From Bifiguratus adelaidae (lineage: Eukaryota > Mucoromycota > Endogonomycetes > Endogonales), in contig MVBO01000036.1 of the NCBI GenBank assembly GCA_002261195.1, positions 55,751 to 119,750 on the forward strand: a stretch of 64,000 nt of DNA, written 5' to 3'. Each line of letters begins with the position of its first letter. The stretch's first letter is position 1. Below are positions 48,146 through 60,600 of this stretch, one piece after another. The notes under the pieces are model-generated. The model was not told the DNA's origin, searched no databases, and worked only from the letters and a program-made list of their open reading frames with translations. A program made the translations under genes and the position numbers.

Positions 48146-49657
48146 TCAAGATTCGAGATAGAGCGGTAAAGGTTTCCCGACCCCCATATCATCCGAGTAG
48201 GTCTCGGCTTCCAGCATCCTGGGATCCTTACCAGACTGTCGAAACATATCGTACTCGTGATCGCATGGACAAAGAAATCCATCGAGATGAAAAGAGCCTT
48301 CGACTTGTTTGTATTGGGGAAGAAGCATAAAGTTGTCCACCATGCGACAGGATAGGAGCCGAATGGGCGATTCCAGGATACATTCTTCCGTGATGCGTTT
48401 AGGGACCTTGGACTTTTTCGTCTTATCAGATGCATCGTCGTCCGGTCGTGATAATCGTACGGTGACGGTCATCCAATGACGAATGGAAATACGATCAAAT
48501 AGGGTAGTATAGGCGTGTCCATCAGTACAATTGTACAATTGAAAGTCGATGGTCTCGTTAAAGACACCGCCGATCGCATCCATGTCGATTCCGAGGTTAT
48601 GCGTCGGTTTGTTATCCACGCGTTTGAGAATAATGTTGGTGGTGTGGGCGCGACGTCCATCGAGTTCGGGACAGGTAATAACGGAGGTTTCCTGAACCTT
48701 GACAATGATATCGTCTAGTCGCATATGCTTGGTGTTGGGTACAATGTTGAATGTGATAGGGCAGATGGATCCAAGTGGTAGAGGATGTTTCTCGAGCGCC
48801 ATGGAATAGGAGACAATTTGATTGGGCGTGTCCCGCGTGATCGAAATATGTTGAGATTCGGCTTCTTCAAGATCACTTTGCGGAAGGAAGCGCAAAACCA
48901 TGACTTCCCGACATGATTTGAGATCCGTATTGAGTTTCCCTTTGCGGCGTAAGGTGGCTGTCACAGTCCACTTGACCTTGCCATAGTCGGTTTCAATGGT
49001 TTGCACAATGTTTTTGGGAATAGGCACCTCAAAGGGGAACCGATGTTTACCCGCCGGCAACACCGTACTCACATTGGGAGCAGCTTCTAGTAATATTGTT
49101 TGACTTTCGTACAAGTCATGGCTATGTTGTACCACCGTACCTCGTGGACCGATACCTTCGCTCTTGGTCAATATCGACACGATATGAATGCGCAAGACGA
49201 CGTACCTTCGGGCCACAGCGTGCGCACAACACCTTTGAATATGAGCGTCAGACTCGTATAAGGTGTCGGCTGATGCAAGTCCAGCACGACGGCCCCTCGC
49301 AACGCCTGTCCATGCTCGCAGGTGGGCGACCAGGAAGAAATCATGACCACAGGCTCCATGAGATCGATGGAGATCTGTTTCTGCTTTATCTGACCAAAGA
49401 AATACATGTCGCGCGTCAGAGAAGCCAAAGCGTTAAGTACTGAGGGCTTTGAATAAGGCGGTGGAGGTGGCCAAGAACAGTCCAATCCCACCATTTAAGT
49501 CCCTTATTACGGCGACGGCGCAGTCAACCCTTACCCAGATACCAAAAGGATCATTAGACAGTTCGGTCGCAAGTTGTTCTTTTATATTCAATGGATCTTG
49601 CGTCGCCGTGCCGAAAAAAATTCTAATGGCGCGCGCATCGTAGTTTAACGTCGCCAT
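48146..49657 (-). CDS. Alpha-arrestin (arrestin-related trafficking adaptor)
   Basis: Three exons (49657-49535, 49446-49206, 49155-48146) give 457 residues. The arrestin-N domain is clear from exon 2 (GAVVLDLHQPTPYTSLTLIFKG, VRTLWPEG) and the start of exon 3 (GPRGTVVQ, HRFPFEVPIPKNI), and the arrestin-C domain by LPLGSICPITFNIVPNTKHMRL and RITEECILESPIRLLSCRM. Alpha-arrestins bind Rsp5/Nedd4-type ubiquitin ligases and mark plasma-membrane transporters for endocytosis; I see no clear PPxY motif in the parts read, though PPPPPY occurs just outside the accepted exon 2 start (near 49470). The first exon is less certain. Convergent with DLD2 over 137 bases. Confidence 0.85.
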
Positions 49658-49740
49658 GTCCAACGCTTTCAAAATTTTGGAGCAGGGCTTGCGGTTAATT
49701 CATTATGAGTCATGGGTGGTGCAATGTGTGTTTGCATTGT

Positions 49741-50226
49741 CTAGGGCAAAGGGCATGGATGACGGGATGATGATAAGGACGAATCAATGCGTTCTTCTAG
49801 ATCAGGATAGAATCCTGTAGGCATGGGGATGTGACATGAGACAAAACCGCCAGTCCGATACCAATGACCGAGCTCGCCGAATGAAGCCGTGGCATGGTCG
49901 ATCACCTGCTCTAATTCATTCATATATGGATGGATCCAGCAAGCCCAGAATTGCAAGGCAAAGGGATTTTCCGCGGTGAGCGTGCGGAAATGCGGAAACT
50001 GGGCTTGCACCGCGGTGGGGCTTCGTTACGCACACAGGATTGGATATCGGAGAGGGAGGAGAAGCAATGATGTGCCATGGAGCGCAACAAGGACGAAGTG
50101 GTGCAGGCCGTGTGTGCTGACTAAATCAAGGGGTTTGAGGGACCAAGGGTGTGCGATGACGGATTGGGATGCTGATGCCGTGGTCTCGCGAAACCATCTT
50201 TTCCTCAATGGGACGTCCTTCAGCAC
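49741..50226 (-). other. Open reading frame interrupted by an in-frame stop
   Basis: On the minus strand one frame is open from an ATG at 50226 to a stop at 49741 except for a single TAA at 50028-50026. Both halves look protein-like: upstream VSTHGLHHFVLVALHGTSLLL, downstream QFPHFRTLTAENPFALQFW, WIHPYMNELEQVIDHATAS and TGFYPDLEERI. The stop could be removed by a short in-frame intron, but no donor/acceptor pair of acceptable length and phase is visible. Another frame (50265-50110) is also open. Options are a pseudogene, a sequence error, or two small genes. I recognise no family. Confidence 0.3.
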
Positions 50227-50649
50227 GCCAATCGCCAGAACAATCTACCGAACGATGACTCACAGCATTTACGTGGCGCTCTTTGCGGGAAATCCGCGGT
50301 GGAAAAAGATGGAGATTGGAGGCTGCGGATATTTTTATAGGTGTGGGACAAGAGGTATGGTGTGAATGATGGAGATGATAGTTTGAGAATGAACGGTTTT
50401 GGCATCCCTGGTAATGAAGAGGCCCTACAGTGTCTTATTGATAGCACAGAAGATGTTCACGTGATGCAATCTTATGGCGTACAAACATGCACAGGTAAAG
50501 ACAACTGTCATGGAAAAAGCGCATCCAAAATGACCGGCAAGCGCATTGTTTAGAATTGACTTGGTCACAATCACCAGAGAGTCCTGCTTCTGAGTGTCCT
50601 TGATGCACCTTATATTTAAAATCTACTACATACACAATGGAACGATGTC

Positions 50650-53600
50650 TTAAAAATATCCTCCACCATAGGCACGGCGATCGTTCAACGGTGAAGAGGA
50701 TGATGTTTGGCGTTGATGACGTGGTGGAGAGGCAGGATGACTATGGGTATCCATCGGACCAGCCGAGAAAGATTCTGCGTGATCAACAGGGACACGCGAT
50801 AGGTTGGACTGATGAAGGCGACCCATCTCATACACCTCGCTATGAGGGTCGTAGCGTCCTCGTTCAATGTAATTCTCCATACCGAGATCGGGTTGGATGG
50901 GGGGAGAGAATCGCTTGTTAATCAACGGAGTTTTGGTGGATTGATCGGTGTAGGTTTCGTGGACAGGATAGCCCATAGCGCCGGTTGTCTCGTCCATCAT
51001 AGGGGTCGAGGGGAAGGATTCCGGGCTTGCAAAGTTGACATTTTTTTCATTCGCCAGCGCCTGCGCTGGTCCCTCTCCGAATTTGTAAACGGCATTCAAA
51101 CCTTCCATGTCATCGTCCACTTCGAGTTCTTCCTCTTCAACGGCGTGGAATTTGATGTCGTGATCGCCTACACCCCCAACGGTAGTCAAATGCTTTTGCG
51201 TCTTCTTGCGAGTGAGTGCGCTCGTCACGGTCTGCGTGAGGTTATGGAAACGGCCACGGTACACTTGCGGTAGTAAGTGCTGAATATTGGCGTGAACCAT
51301 GGGTGTCGCCAGCTCAGCAAACAAAGCAGGATGGCCGTAGTTGAATCCAAGGCGTTCACGCTTATCTGCCGTATGTTCAAACTTGACCATTGGCGAGGTC
51401 TCATCAGAATCGTCCGTCAGGTAAAAGTAAGCCTTGGGGTCATATGTTTTGTAGCAGATGTACTTGAACGCCAAGGTGACGAAAGGCAAGGGGATAACGG
51501 CATAAGACTGGGTGGAGCCGCCCTTAATGTACAAGACGCCGATCATTGCGATTTGGAAAATGACGGCGGAGCTCATGAGGCGGTTGAACAAAACGCGCCA
51601 CATTTGACCTCCTGTCTCCAAACGAGTGGTGAAAATGTACCTGCAAATGAATTGTCAGCAAGTAAAAGATAGAACCAGTTCACCACTTACATCAACAAGT
51701 AGCGGCACACCAAGGTGGAAATCAGAAAGTAGACGAGGACAAACGGGAGGACGATAGGCGCAATGACACTGTAGACCAAGCCAACAGTGAAGAAGAACAA
51801 GAGACCGTTGTAATAGACGGGATAATCAAAAGCCGGAGGTCTGGTAAATTCCTTGATCTGACGAGGTGAGGGATGTGTGAATCGCTTGCGCATAAAGATG
51901 ATGAGCAGACTAACAATCTGCGCCAAATCAATGACGATACCGAGTTCTCGTACGCAGGTGTAAGTGACCCAAAAATTCGAGGTATCGACAACAGAATTGG
52001 CAAAGGTGTTGACCAAACCTTGTGCATTATTCCAAACGTCTTGAGGTGTCAGCAAGCCATTGTTGATAGAATCCTTGATCTGACCGTAGATAGAAACAGC
52101 GATACCGGATATGGTGAAGTAAAGCAAGTTGTTGACGATAAAGAAGACGTATAGCTTTGAAAGCACCTGACGATCAAGCGAGGTCGTTGTGAGCGTTCCT
52201 TGCCGGACCGAAAAAATTCGCAAAATCATCGGCAGAACAAAGACGAAGAGGGTCAAGACAATGGGAGCGAACCAGGAAGTAAGGATGGTAGCCGCAAAGG
52301 GATGTGCCGTAAAGTAAGCCTGTGAATTTGGGAAAATCTGATAAACGCGCTTTAACTGCGCTAAAGCTTGAAGACACGTTAGAGGAATGAGCCAAGCAAC
52401 CGCAAACAGAAAGAAGATGACGTTCCAAAAGAAGCGCATGCCGCTGCGCACAGATTTTGGAAGACCAAAATTCTTCCATATAATGTCTTTGGGCTGTGGC
52501 GCCAGGAAGATTAATGGAGGATCCACAGATTTTGAGGCTTTTGTTATGGCAAGTTCACTCGAGAATTGCTTTGCAACAGCAGCAGCCCAAGATGGTCTGG
52601 AGAACGAAACCCATCCGTAATTGGTTTGCTTGAAACTACCGATCCGTTGGCGGACCTCGTTGATTTGATCTTCCAAATCTTGCATTTGCTGAGTATAGTA
52701 ATCAATAGCGTCGACAGACCTTCCACCGCAGCCCATCATTCCTCCAACCTTGGCCCTGGGACGTTTTGACGCTACTTTGCCGTCACCTAAATATTGGGCA
52801 AGCGCGATTTCCAAATTTCGTACAGCCTGTTCCTGCTGCTCAAGCAGCTCGGGCAACTTGTCCACCTTGCGTCCGATACTGGCCTGATGTATAGGAAACC
52901 GAGGGCCAAGTGATTTGAACCATCCACCGAGTCTCTCGTCGGATTGCATAGCATGTGGTACGTTCAAGACTGCGAGCGTCCGAGCATGCATCGATGACTG
53001 ATACTCCTCAGATTGGAACCAATGCCGCCGAAATTCGACATAATGTTGGTATTCACGATTGCAAAAAAGATATACCACCATAGACACCAACCAAGTGGCC
53101 GCTACATGACCCCAAAACCACGAATTATCTCCGGACCGCAAGAACTGGCCACTTTTAGTATTGATACCCGCAATCGAAATGCAGGAGATGTCGGTGAGGA
53201 AATTCGGTGGCCAGTCTCCGGTATAGTATGTTCCCACCAGATTCAATGGCATGACTCCAAAAACGCCCACAATCGTCATAATGAACGTACAATTCCGCAA
53301 TAGACGAATGAACCGTATAAAGAGTACCGCGTCGTATCCTAGCTTTTCGACAAGTTCATCTTCCTTCGCCGTCAGAACCGGTAGGATCCAGTCGAAAAAG
53401 CCTCGTCCGATCTTAGGAGGCTGCTTCCTGCTATCAGAGTACTTGTACTTTGGCGCATATACCACTACAAAATCTCGTCAGTCATCCGCCCCTGATTTAC
53501 ATCACAACGACTTACATGAATTGTTTGGCCTTAGAATATTGAACGCACAGATGGTACCGGCAGCAATGCCAACGTTGATTGCCAACTGGGTACCAAGCCC

Positions 53601-53651
53601 AGCCAGGTCAATTGTGTTTGCCTGTGAAGTATTAGGTACTACTATCGACAT
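50650..53651 (-). CDS. CSC1/OSCA/TMEM63-family cation channel
   Basis: Three exons (53651-53516, 53464-51691, 51640-50650) sum to 966 residues. The first membrane helix is GTQLAINVGIAAGTICAFNIL, then VVYAPKYKYSD and the cytosolic region with TLAVLNVPHAMQSDERL typical of the RSN1_TM / PHM7_cyt / RSN1_7TM family. Seven or more further membrane segments follow, with VFVLPMILRIFS and PYYNGLLFFF-like blocks in the channel core. The last 200 residues are a cytoplasmic tail ending NDRRAYGGGYF. OSCA/TMEM63 proteins are osmosensitive or mechanosensitive cation channels; fungal members such as Csc1 conduct calcium. Which fungal paralogue (Rsn1, Phm7 or Csc1 type) cannot be told. Upstream of the start is a (GA)8 run. 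Confidence 0.92.
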
Positions 53652-53668
53652 GCCTGAAACGCTGGACT

Positions 53669-53684
53669 GAGAGAGAGAGAGAGA
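53669..53684. repeat. GA dinucleotide run
   Basis: About eight GA units (GAGAGAGA...) lie 18 bases upstream of the CSC1-like start codon, in its 5' leader or core promoter. Short pyrimidine/purine runs are common in fungal promoters; no function can be read from it. Confidence 0.6.
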
Positions 53685-53943
53685 CCAAGGACCTTAAATT
53701 ACGGTGACACGCCTTGTTTCACTGATCATGTGACATGTGGCTTGTATTTATAGAACCGTCTTTCGAATGGAATTGGTTCATGACGCTTTGTCTCTGATTG
53801 CACGGATAGCGTGCCCCCCTCTGTTCGAGTGTTGGGGTCGCGATGATGGTGTTGATTCAGGATATGCTTTTGAAAATTCAAAACGTCATTGATTAACGCG
53901 ATCTTTGAGTCCAAAGTGTGCAATATAAATAGACGCTTTGGAA

Positions 53944-56371
53944 TTATGTATTCGCGACATCCATGTACATACAGTTCATTTGCGTGGTCTCTTTGTGCTT
54001 CTCATACCAAGCCTCGTCATCGTCTTCATCATCTACATCGAAAACCTCCTCTTCGTCGTCATCGGCATCTCTGTGCTTTGCTGGCGACGGGGGAGGTGGA
54101 TCCTTGTTCTCGTTGTTAAGGCCTTGTTCCTCAATGTCCATCAACTCTTCCCATTCACGCTCAGATAAGCCACGGACCGGTCTGTTCCGTAGCCAGACCA
54201 AACGGTCCTCCTTGTGATGCCAGTCAAGCATGCCACGACCACCGCCAAATGATGGGTGAAGAGATCGTAGGGTAGGTTGAGGTGGAATGTAGCCGTCAGG
54301 GTGTTCGGGTTGCGTAAGTAATGAGGGACTGGGTGTTGAATTGGACATATTCTTTGGTGATCCATCCGACTCGCTCCATGGTCTCCTGTCCCGCTTTCTT
54401 TTCTGTCCATGTTCGTCTTCGTCGTGTGAGGACTCAGTAAGAGGTGGAGTGGATGGTGAAGAAAAGCCGACCATCATATCAATGACCACTTCCCATTCAC
54501 ACTTTGAGTTGATGGATTTCCAGTGCTTGAGCATCCATCCTAAAAGTACACCGTCGAAAAGCCGATATTGGACGATCACTCTCATGGTCGATCTTTCAAT
54601 CGGAAGTCCCGCTGAAAGTAACGTGAGAATATTTTCGAGAGACGTTGGAGAATTAAGTAGAAGGTCACTGAGAACGCTGTAGCTGTTTCCACGAGGTCGG
54701 ATGAGAGATGGCTTGAAATCCAGAGAGAGGAAAAACGAGAGACGTTGACGCATGTTGTGCTATAAAGGTACATAATATATAAGTATTATGAACTGCAAAT
54801 ATCCAGCGCATATAACTCACCCAAGCGATTTGATGAATAGGCCGTTCCAAACAGTCGCCGTATTGCAATGGAAACCCATAATCGCGAATAAGAGCTTTCA
54901 ACAGTTCTTCGTCTGCCTCCGTTTCAAGACTATACAAGTCCATCAACATGCATTTCTCGGCTTTCGTCAGCCCACTGCTCAGCGAATCCAGCACAATCCG
55001 ATAGACCGCAGGATCATGTGACTGCAAGGCTAGGTGAATAAAATATAGGTCTGTGTATAAATGACTTTTGCACGTTGTGCGCGGTCGAGTCGGCAGAGCG
55101 AGGAGGGCTCGTTCTTGCTGTAATGAAATATATTGAGGAGTTTGTAAATGGGCAGAGATTGGAGCTGGGTTGTTGCCAGGTTTTGCTTTCGATGACGTGC
55201 CTCCGCCACTGCTTCCTGGACTGATCTTTTGCAATGAATAAGCATCTATGGCCGAGGCACGCGCACTGCGTGTGGATCTGTACAAAGCCGGTAGAGCTGG
55301 TGGATTTGAGAGGAGATAGAGACATGTTTGCAATTCGTTAAGGAACTCTTTAGGTGGATGTTTTTCATGCTTTCGCGAAACCATGTGGGGTATCTCATCC
55401 AAAAGCTTTGCAAGATTGTCGCGTGGAAATAAGGGTGTAAGACGATAACGCCGTCGCAGCGTTCGATATGGGATGGTGGGAGGAGAGTTGTCGGAATTTT
55501 GTCGAGGGAAGCGTTGAGTTGAGGGTGAGTTTATGTCGTCAACATCAATGACGAAATAATGCTTGGCAATTTCCACCAAGAAGCGCCTTAACGCAAGTCG
55601 TGCCGGATTATGAGCATAGCGAACTTTGGATAGGGTCCTGATAGCTTTCAGCAAGAATCTCTTATGATCAAGAACACGTCCATCGATAGCACATAAAGTC
55701 TTCGCAATCGTAACGTTGAAGAATGGGTGTCGTAAGCCGTCATAAAATACTCGATCAACAGGATATCGATTCGAAAGCCAGAGACCTTTGGTGAGTGATA
55801 ATTTGGATATGGCGTACCAGGACTTGGAGGTGGCTAAAAGTCTCTCAGGCTGATCTACGTATGAAAATATCTTGATCCTGATCAGTTTGGGCAGACGACT
55901 TATCGGGCTATTGTCCGTCAGCGGTACTACTACTTGACTGCCCTGGATTTCCACGCCCTTTGTGACTGATGCTTCAATATCTGAAGAGTATGATGATAAA
56001 CTCGTTCCACTGCTTATGCCGGTTCGTTTGATTGTGTCAACGGAAGTGGCCGATGCATTTGAACTACAGCTTGTGCCTGTTGATGAAGGTAGATGATCAT
56101 GCAAACTATTCTCACTCGTATCCGTCATCGCCACATCAGCTTCTTGAGCGGCGATCCTTTGTTGCTGATCATATAGCTGGTAAGAGCATATCCTCTTCCT
56201 TTGTTGAGGTCCCTCTCGGCTGCCGGGCCGACGGGACCGTTTCTTCATATCTCGACGTGCAATAGCATTGCGTGCGACATGAGCCAGATCCTTCGATCGG
56301 AGTCTTAAGCCGTCTCGCCCCCTTTTCAGTGAGATGGGAGGAGCATGCGCACGCTGACCCGGTGGCTCCAT
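53944..56371 (-). CDS. Large F-box-like protein with helical repeats
   Basis: Two exons (56371-54821 and 54759-53944) give 788 residues. After a basic N-terminus (KRGRDGLRLRSKDL, RRDMKKRSRRPGSR) and a Ser/Thr-rich region comes an F-box-like segment near residue 180 (ISRLPKLIRIKIFSYVDQPERLLATSKSWY). Then follow helical repeats of ankyrin character (YFIHLALQSHDPAVYRIVLDS, ELLKALIRDYGFPL, PIHQIAWHN). The C-terminal quarter is low-complexity: KRKRDRRPWSESDGSP and an acidic DDDEEEVFDVDDEDDDEA tract. It is probably nuclear, an SCF-type adaptor by analogy; the true family is unknown to me. Confidence 0.75.
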
Positions 56372-57626
56372 GGCGGTTAGGTTGATTCAGACCACCGTCT
56401 GCAAGTCCTGCGACTTCCTATAAACGCTCATATAGGCAATAAAGACGCAAGTGCAATATAATAAAGCAGACGCTCGTAATGTTTGTCCCTCCAGAGGTAC
56501 CCTCGGCAATGCTGTAAGTTGAAGAGCGTGGTAACGTCAAAAAGACGACACTTTAGTGCGCAGGTAACCCTAACCCTTAGTTGCGTAAAATGGCCCAAAC
56601 CATCTCTCGAACGCGTTGCAGAGTAACTGGACTTGGTGGATTGGAATGGCGATCGCCACCGGATAGGCTACAACTTGATAAGGCTCAAGATAAATCGTTT
56701 ATTCCTTGACCTTGTTCAAGGCTTGCAGTAAGATTATCTGGAAGCGGAACGATTGTGTCAGGGGATTGAGCCGATATGAGTTGAACCTCTTGCTGCTGCA
56801 ATTGACAATTGACAGTACCATAAGATGCACAATACGGATATCAACTGAATGAATCTCACCGGCCTGCACCGACCAATCGTACCGGATATTCGTGGGTAGA
56901 CAGAATGTAAGCAAGCCTCTTTTAAGCTGTATCCTTTAATGCGCATAGGATGATTTGGTGAGGTGTCGATAGCCCCTGCCCTTATTCTGTGAGGAATCAA
57001 GAGTCGTGAATACCAGTATGTGCGACTGGATTTGCGGAGGCTAAGCAAGACTGATGGCCAAGCAAGGATGAGTGATCGGTACATCTTTGACGAAAGCTTT
57101 GCTTGTTCGGGACGATGTCGGCAATAAATTGCCACATTAAACGGTTTGAGGTATAATTGGCTCATAAGCAATGCTTATTCTACTTATTTCAAATTACTTG
57201 TCTTCTTTGCCACGCCCTTAATACCAGTATGATGTACCGACCGCCAAGTATCTGTACTGACCTGACTTTCTGGTTCGTTGGCACAAGCACAAGCGTGAAA
57301 GATCAATTTCCTTTTTTGTCCCTACTTCCAAGTAAGGCAATGTCAACACAACAAAACTGTCGCGGTTGCTTTTGAAAACGTGCTGCCTCTCTCTCTCCGT
57401 CTACGTTAGCCGGCCAGACGGTAACACATCCTCTATATCAACTTTTACAAGGTACAACTTGTCTGGAAAAATCTCCGTCAAGGTAAGGACCTCTATTGCT
57501 TGCCGGAGCCGACGTTGTCTTTCTCCCGACAGGTTACTCACTTCTAATTGTAGGTTACGTTGTGCAGTATAGAAATACCCAGAAGACTAGTACTAGTAAA
57601 CGCATTCTACAGAACATCTATTCGAT
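56372..57626. other. Intergenic region upstream of the myosin gene
   Basis: About 1.25 kb between the divergent large F-box-like and myosin genes. A TAACCCTAACCCTTA element lies at 56564-56578. GTAAGG at 57483 and a TAG acceptor near 57553 could delimit a 5'-untranslated intron of the myosin transcript, as the flanks carry no conserved coding sequence. The ORFs on either strand here (57157-57572 plus, 56758-57171 minus) show no domain. Confidence 0.45.
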
Positions 57627-60600
57627 ATGGTTATCCGGTCCGATTCACTAGGAGGGTCGATGATGCACATGTATGGGCAGCAAGTGTTGCTCAAGTCACG
57701 AACGAACGAAGCAGTCGACGCGGTTGCTCAAGCTGCTTTCAACGAGAAAAAGTGGCTTTGGGTGGAGGATAGCCAAGAAGGCTTCATCGCTGGTTACGTC
57801 ACCTCCGAGCGCAAAGGTCCGAACGGGGATGAATACGAGGTGTACCTGAACAACGGCAAAGTGAGTTCAGGTGTCTGAAACGGGAGGGAAAACTCATCCA
57901 GTAACGATATTTGCAGGTGCGAACTGTGAATGCAAATGACACGCAGAAGATGAATCCACCCAAGTTCGACAAAATGGAAGATATGGCCGAACTCTCCATC
58001 CTCAACGAGGCATCCGTCACGCACAATCTCCGAATGCGATACCAAGACAACCTCATATACGTGAGTATCAGATTAAGCAAGTGTGCAATAGAGATCTAAT
58101 GTCGCCTAAAGACATACTCTGGCCTGTTTCTTGTTGCCTTGAACCCATATCGGAAGCTACCTATCTACAGCGACAGCGTCGTCCAAAGCTACAAAAACAA
58201 GCGACGTGGCGAGATGCCTCCACACATCTATGCAGTTACCGACCTTGCGTATCATGATATGCTTCAGGACAAGGAGAACCAAACCATCCTCATTACGTAA
58301 GTGTGTTGGTATGACCTTCGTAGATTTGAGGCCCTCACATTCCATACCTGCACAGTGGAGAATCTGGAGCAGGAAAGACAGAAAACACCAAAAAATCCAT
58401 TCAATACCTTGCTTCCATTGCACTAGACAAATTTGCCTCGTCAGCCACTTCCACACGAGATGGCGGAAAGCTGGAAAAGCAGATCCTTGAAGCTAATCCG
58501 ATCCTTGAGGCGTTCGGCAATGCTCAAACTATCCGTAACAACAACAGTAGTCGGTTTGTGAGTAGCAACTCGTATTACTGGCTACTCTGTGGCTGATAAT
58601 GGCACAACGTAGGGCAAATTTATTCGTATTGAGTTCTCGTCCTCGGGGCAGATTGCTGGTGGAAACATTCAATGGTATCTCCTGGAAAAGTCTCGAGTCG
58701 CTTTCCAAGCCCCAGACGAGCGGAACTATCACATCTTCTATCAGCTTATGAACTCACATCGCTCCGAAAGCAAGGATAACTTCAAGCAGGAGCTGTTGCT
58801 CGATGGTGATTGCAGTGATTATCGCTTCTTGCGAAGCGGTGCTAGGTTTATTGAAGGTGTGGATGACGCTCAAGAATATAATGTCTTGAAGGTACGTTTC
58901 AGCCTAGAGCATTGCAAAGCTCAGCTCACTCACGCCATATCTAGAATGCGATGAATATCATGGGATTCTCCCGCAAGGAACAACTAGATTTCCTTCGGGT
59001 CGTCGCCGCCATTCTTCACCTCGGCAATATCACGGTAACAGCTGACAGATCAGATCAGGTTCAACTCCCAGACATCCGTCCTATCGAGAGAGCCTGTCAT
59101 GTCCTCGGCATTCCGGTGCAAGAGTTCATGAAAGGTCTTCTTAGACCCAAAATTCTTGCAGGACGCGATTGGGTTGCAAAGGCACAAAGCAAGACACAAG
59201 TGATGTACTCCATTGAAGCATTGGCCAAAGCCTTGTATGAGCGATCATTTGGCAAGCTGGTCGATAGAATCAACAAGGCTATCGATCAAGCCCGCACCAG
59301 TCACAGCTCCAACTTCATTGGCGTTTTGGATATTGCGGGATTTGAGATCTTTGAAGTGAGTGGAAGGCCTCTGTTCTCGAATGATCATTACTGACATCAT
59401 ACTAGGTCAACAGCTTTGAACAGCTTTGTATCAACTACACCAATGAAAGACTACAACAATTCTTCAATCACAACATGTTCACTCTCGAGCAAGAGGAATA
59501 TAGAAAGGAAGGGATCGATTGGAAATTCCGAGACTTTGGCCTTCACTTGCAGCCCACTATTGACTTGATTGACAAGAATAATGTGAGTTTGAAAGCGCAT
59601 TTGCTTCGAAGATATTAATCATAATACCACAGCCCGTTGGTATCTTATCTTGCCTGGACGAAGAATGTTTGATTGGCTCTTCAGACGACGCGTTCATGAA
59701 CAAGCTCAACACGTTGTGGAAGGGTAAATCAGAAAAGTATGAGCCGGTGCGCTTCAAAAAGGGTTTCATACTCCACCATTACGCTGCCAAAGTCGAATAC
59801 AGCACAGAAGGATGGCTCAAGAAGAATAAGGATCCACTGAATGAGACGGTCACGCGTTTGTTTGCAACATCTTCGGAGCCCTATATTGCATCATTGTTCG
59901 AAGATTACTTGGAAGCAGATGCCATAAGCGATTCCGCAATCAGTCGCACCAGGATGATGCGCATTGGTGGAGGTTCTTTCCGAACTGTTGGTCAACGCCA
60001 CAAGGAACAACTGAACTCGCTCATGGAGACTTTGGCCAACACCACCCCTCACTTTGTGCGGTGCATTATCCCCAACACCGAAAAAAAACCGGGCAAGTAC
60101 CAGATTCCGTTGGTCCTGGAGCAACTGCGGTGCAATGGTGTATTGGAAGGCATTCGCATTTGTCGTGATGGATTCCCAAATCGTCTACCCTACGCAGAAT
60201 TCAAGAAACGCTACGAAATTCTATGCGCTGACGCTCTTCCGCCAGGCTATATTGACGGACGAGAAGCCGCCAAGATACTTTTGACTGCTCTTGATCTGGA
60301 CGAGAACCAATACAGACTTGGTACCGCCAAAGTGTTCTTCCGCGTCGGTGTGGTAAGTGTATCTTCAGATTCAGAATGCCCATCCTGACACATGATCAAA
60401 GCTTGCCGATCTTGAAGATATCCGCGATCAGAAACTAGCTTCTATTTTCACAGGCATTCAGGCACATGCTCGTGGACATTCCGCACGCCGCAAGATTCAA
60501 CGACGAGCCGCCCAAAGCGAGATGATTCGAGTCATTCAGAAGAATGCTCGAAAATATATCGAGCTCAAGGAATGGCCGTGGTGGAAATTGTATCTTCGCA

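Noticed and set aside
54665-54773. Apparent overlap of two long minus-strand frames near 54.7 kb, as if two genes
   Set aside because: An intron at 54820-54760 joins them in phase into one 788-residue protein; the overlap is just frame extension into the intron.
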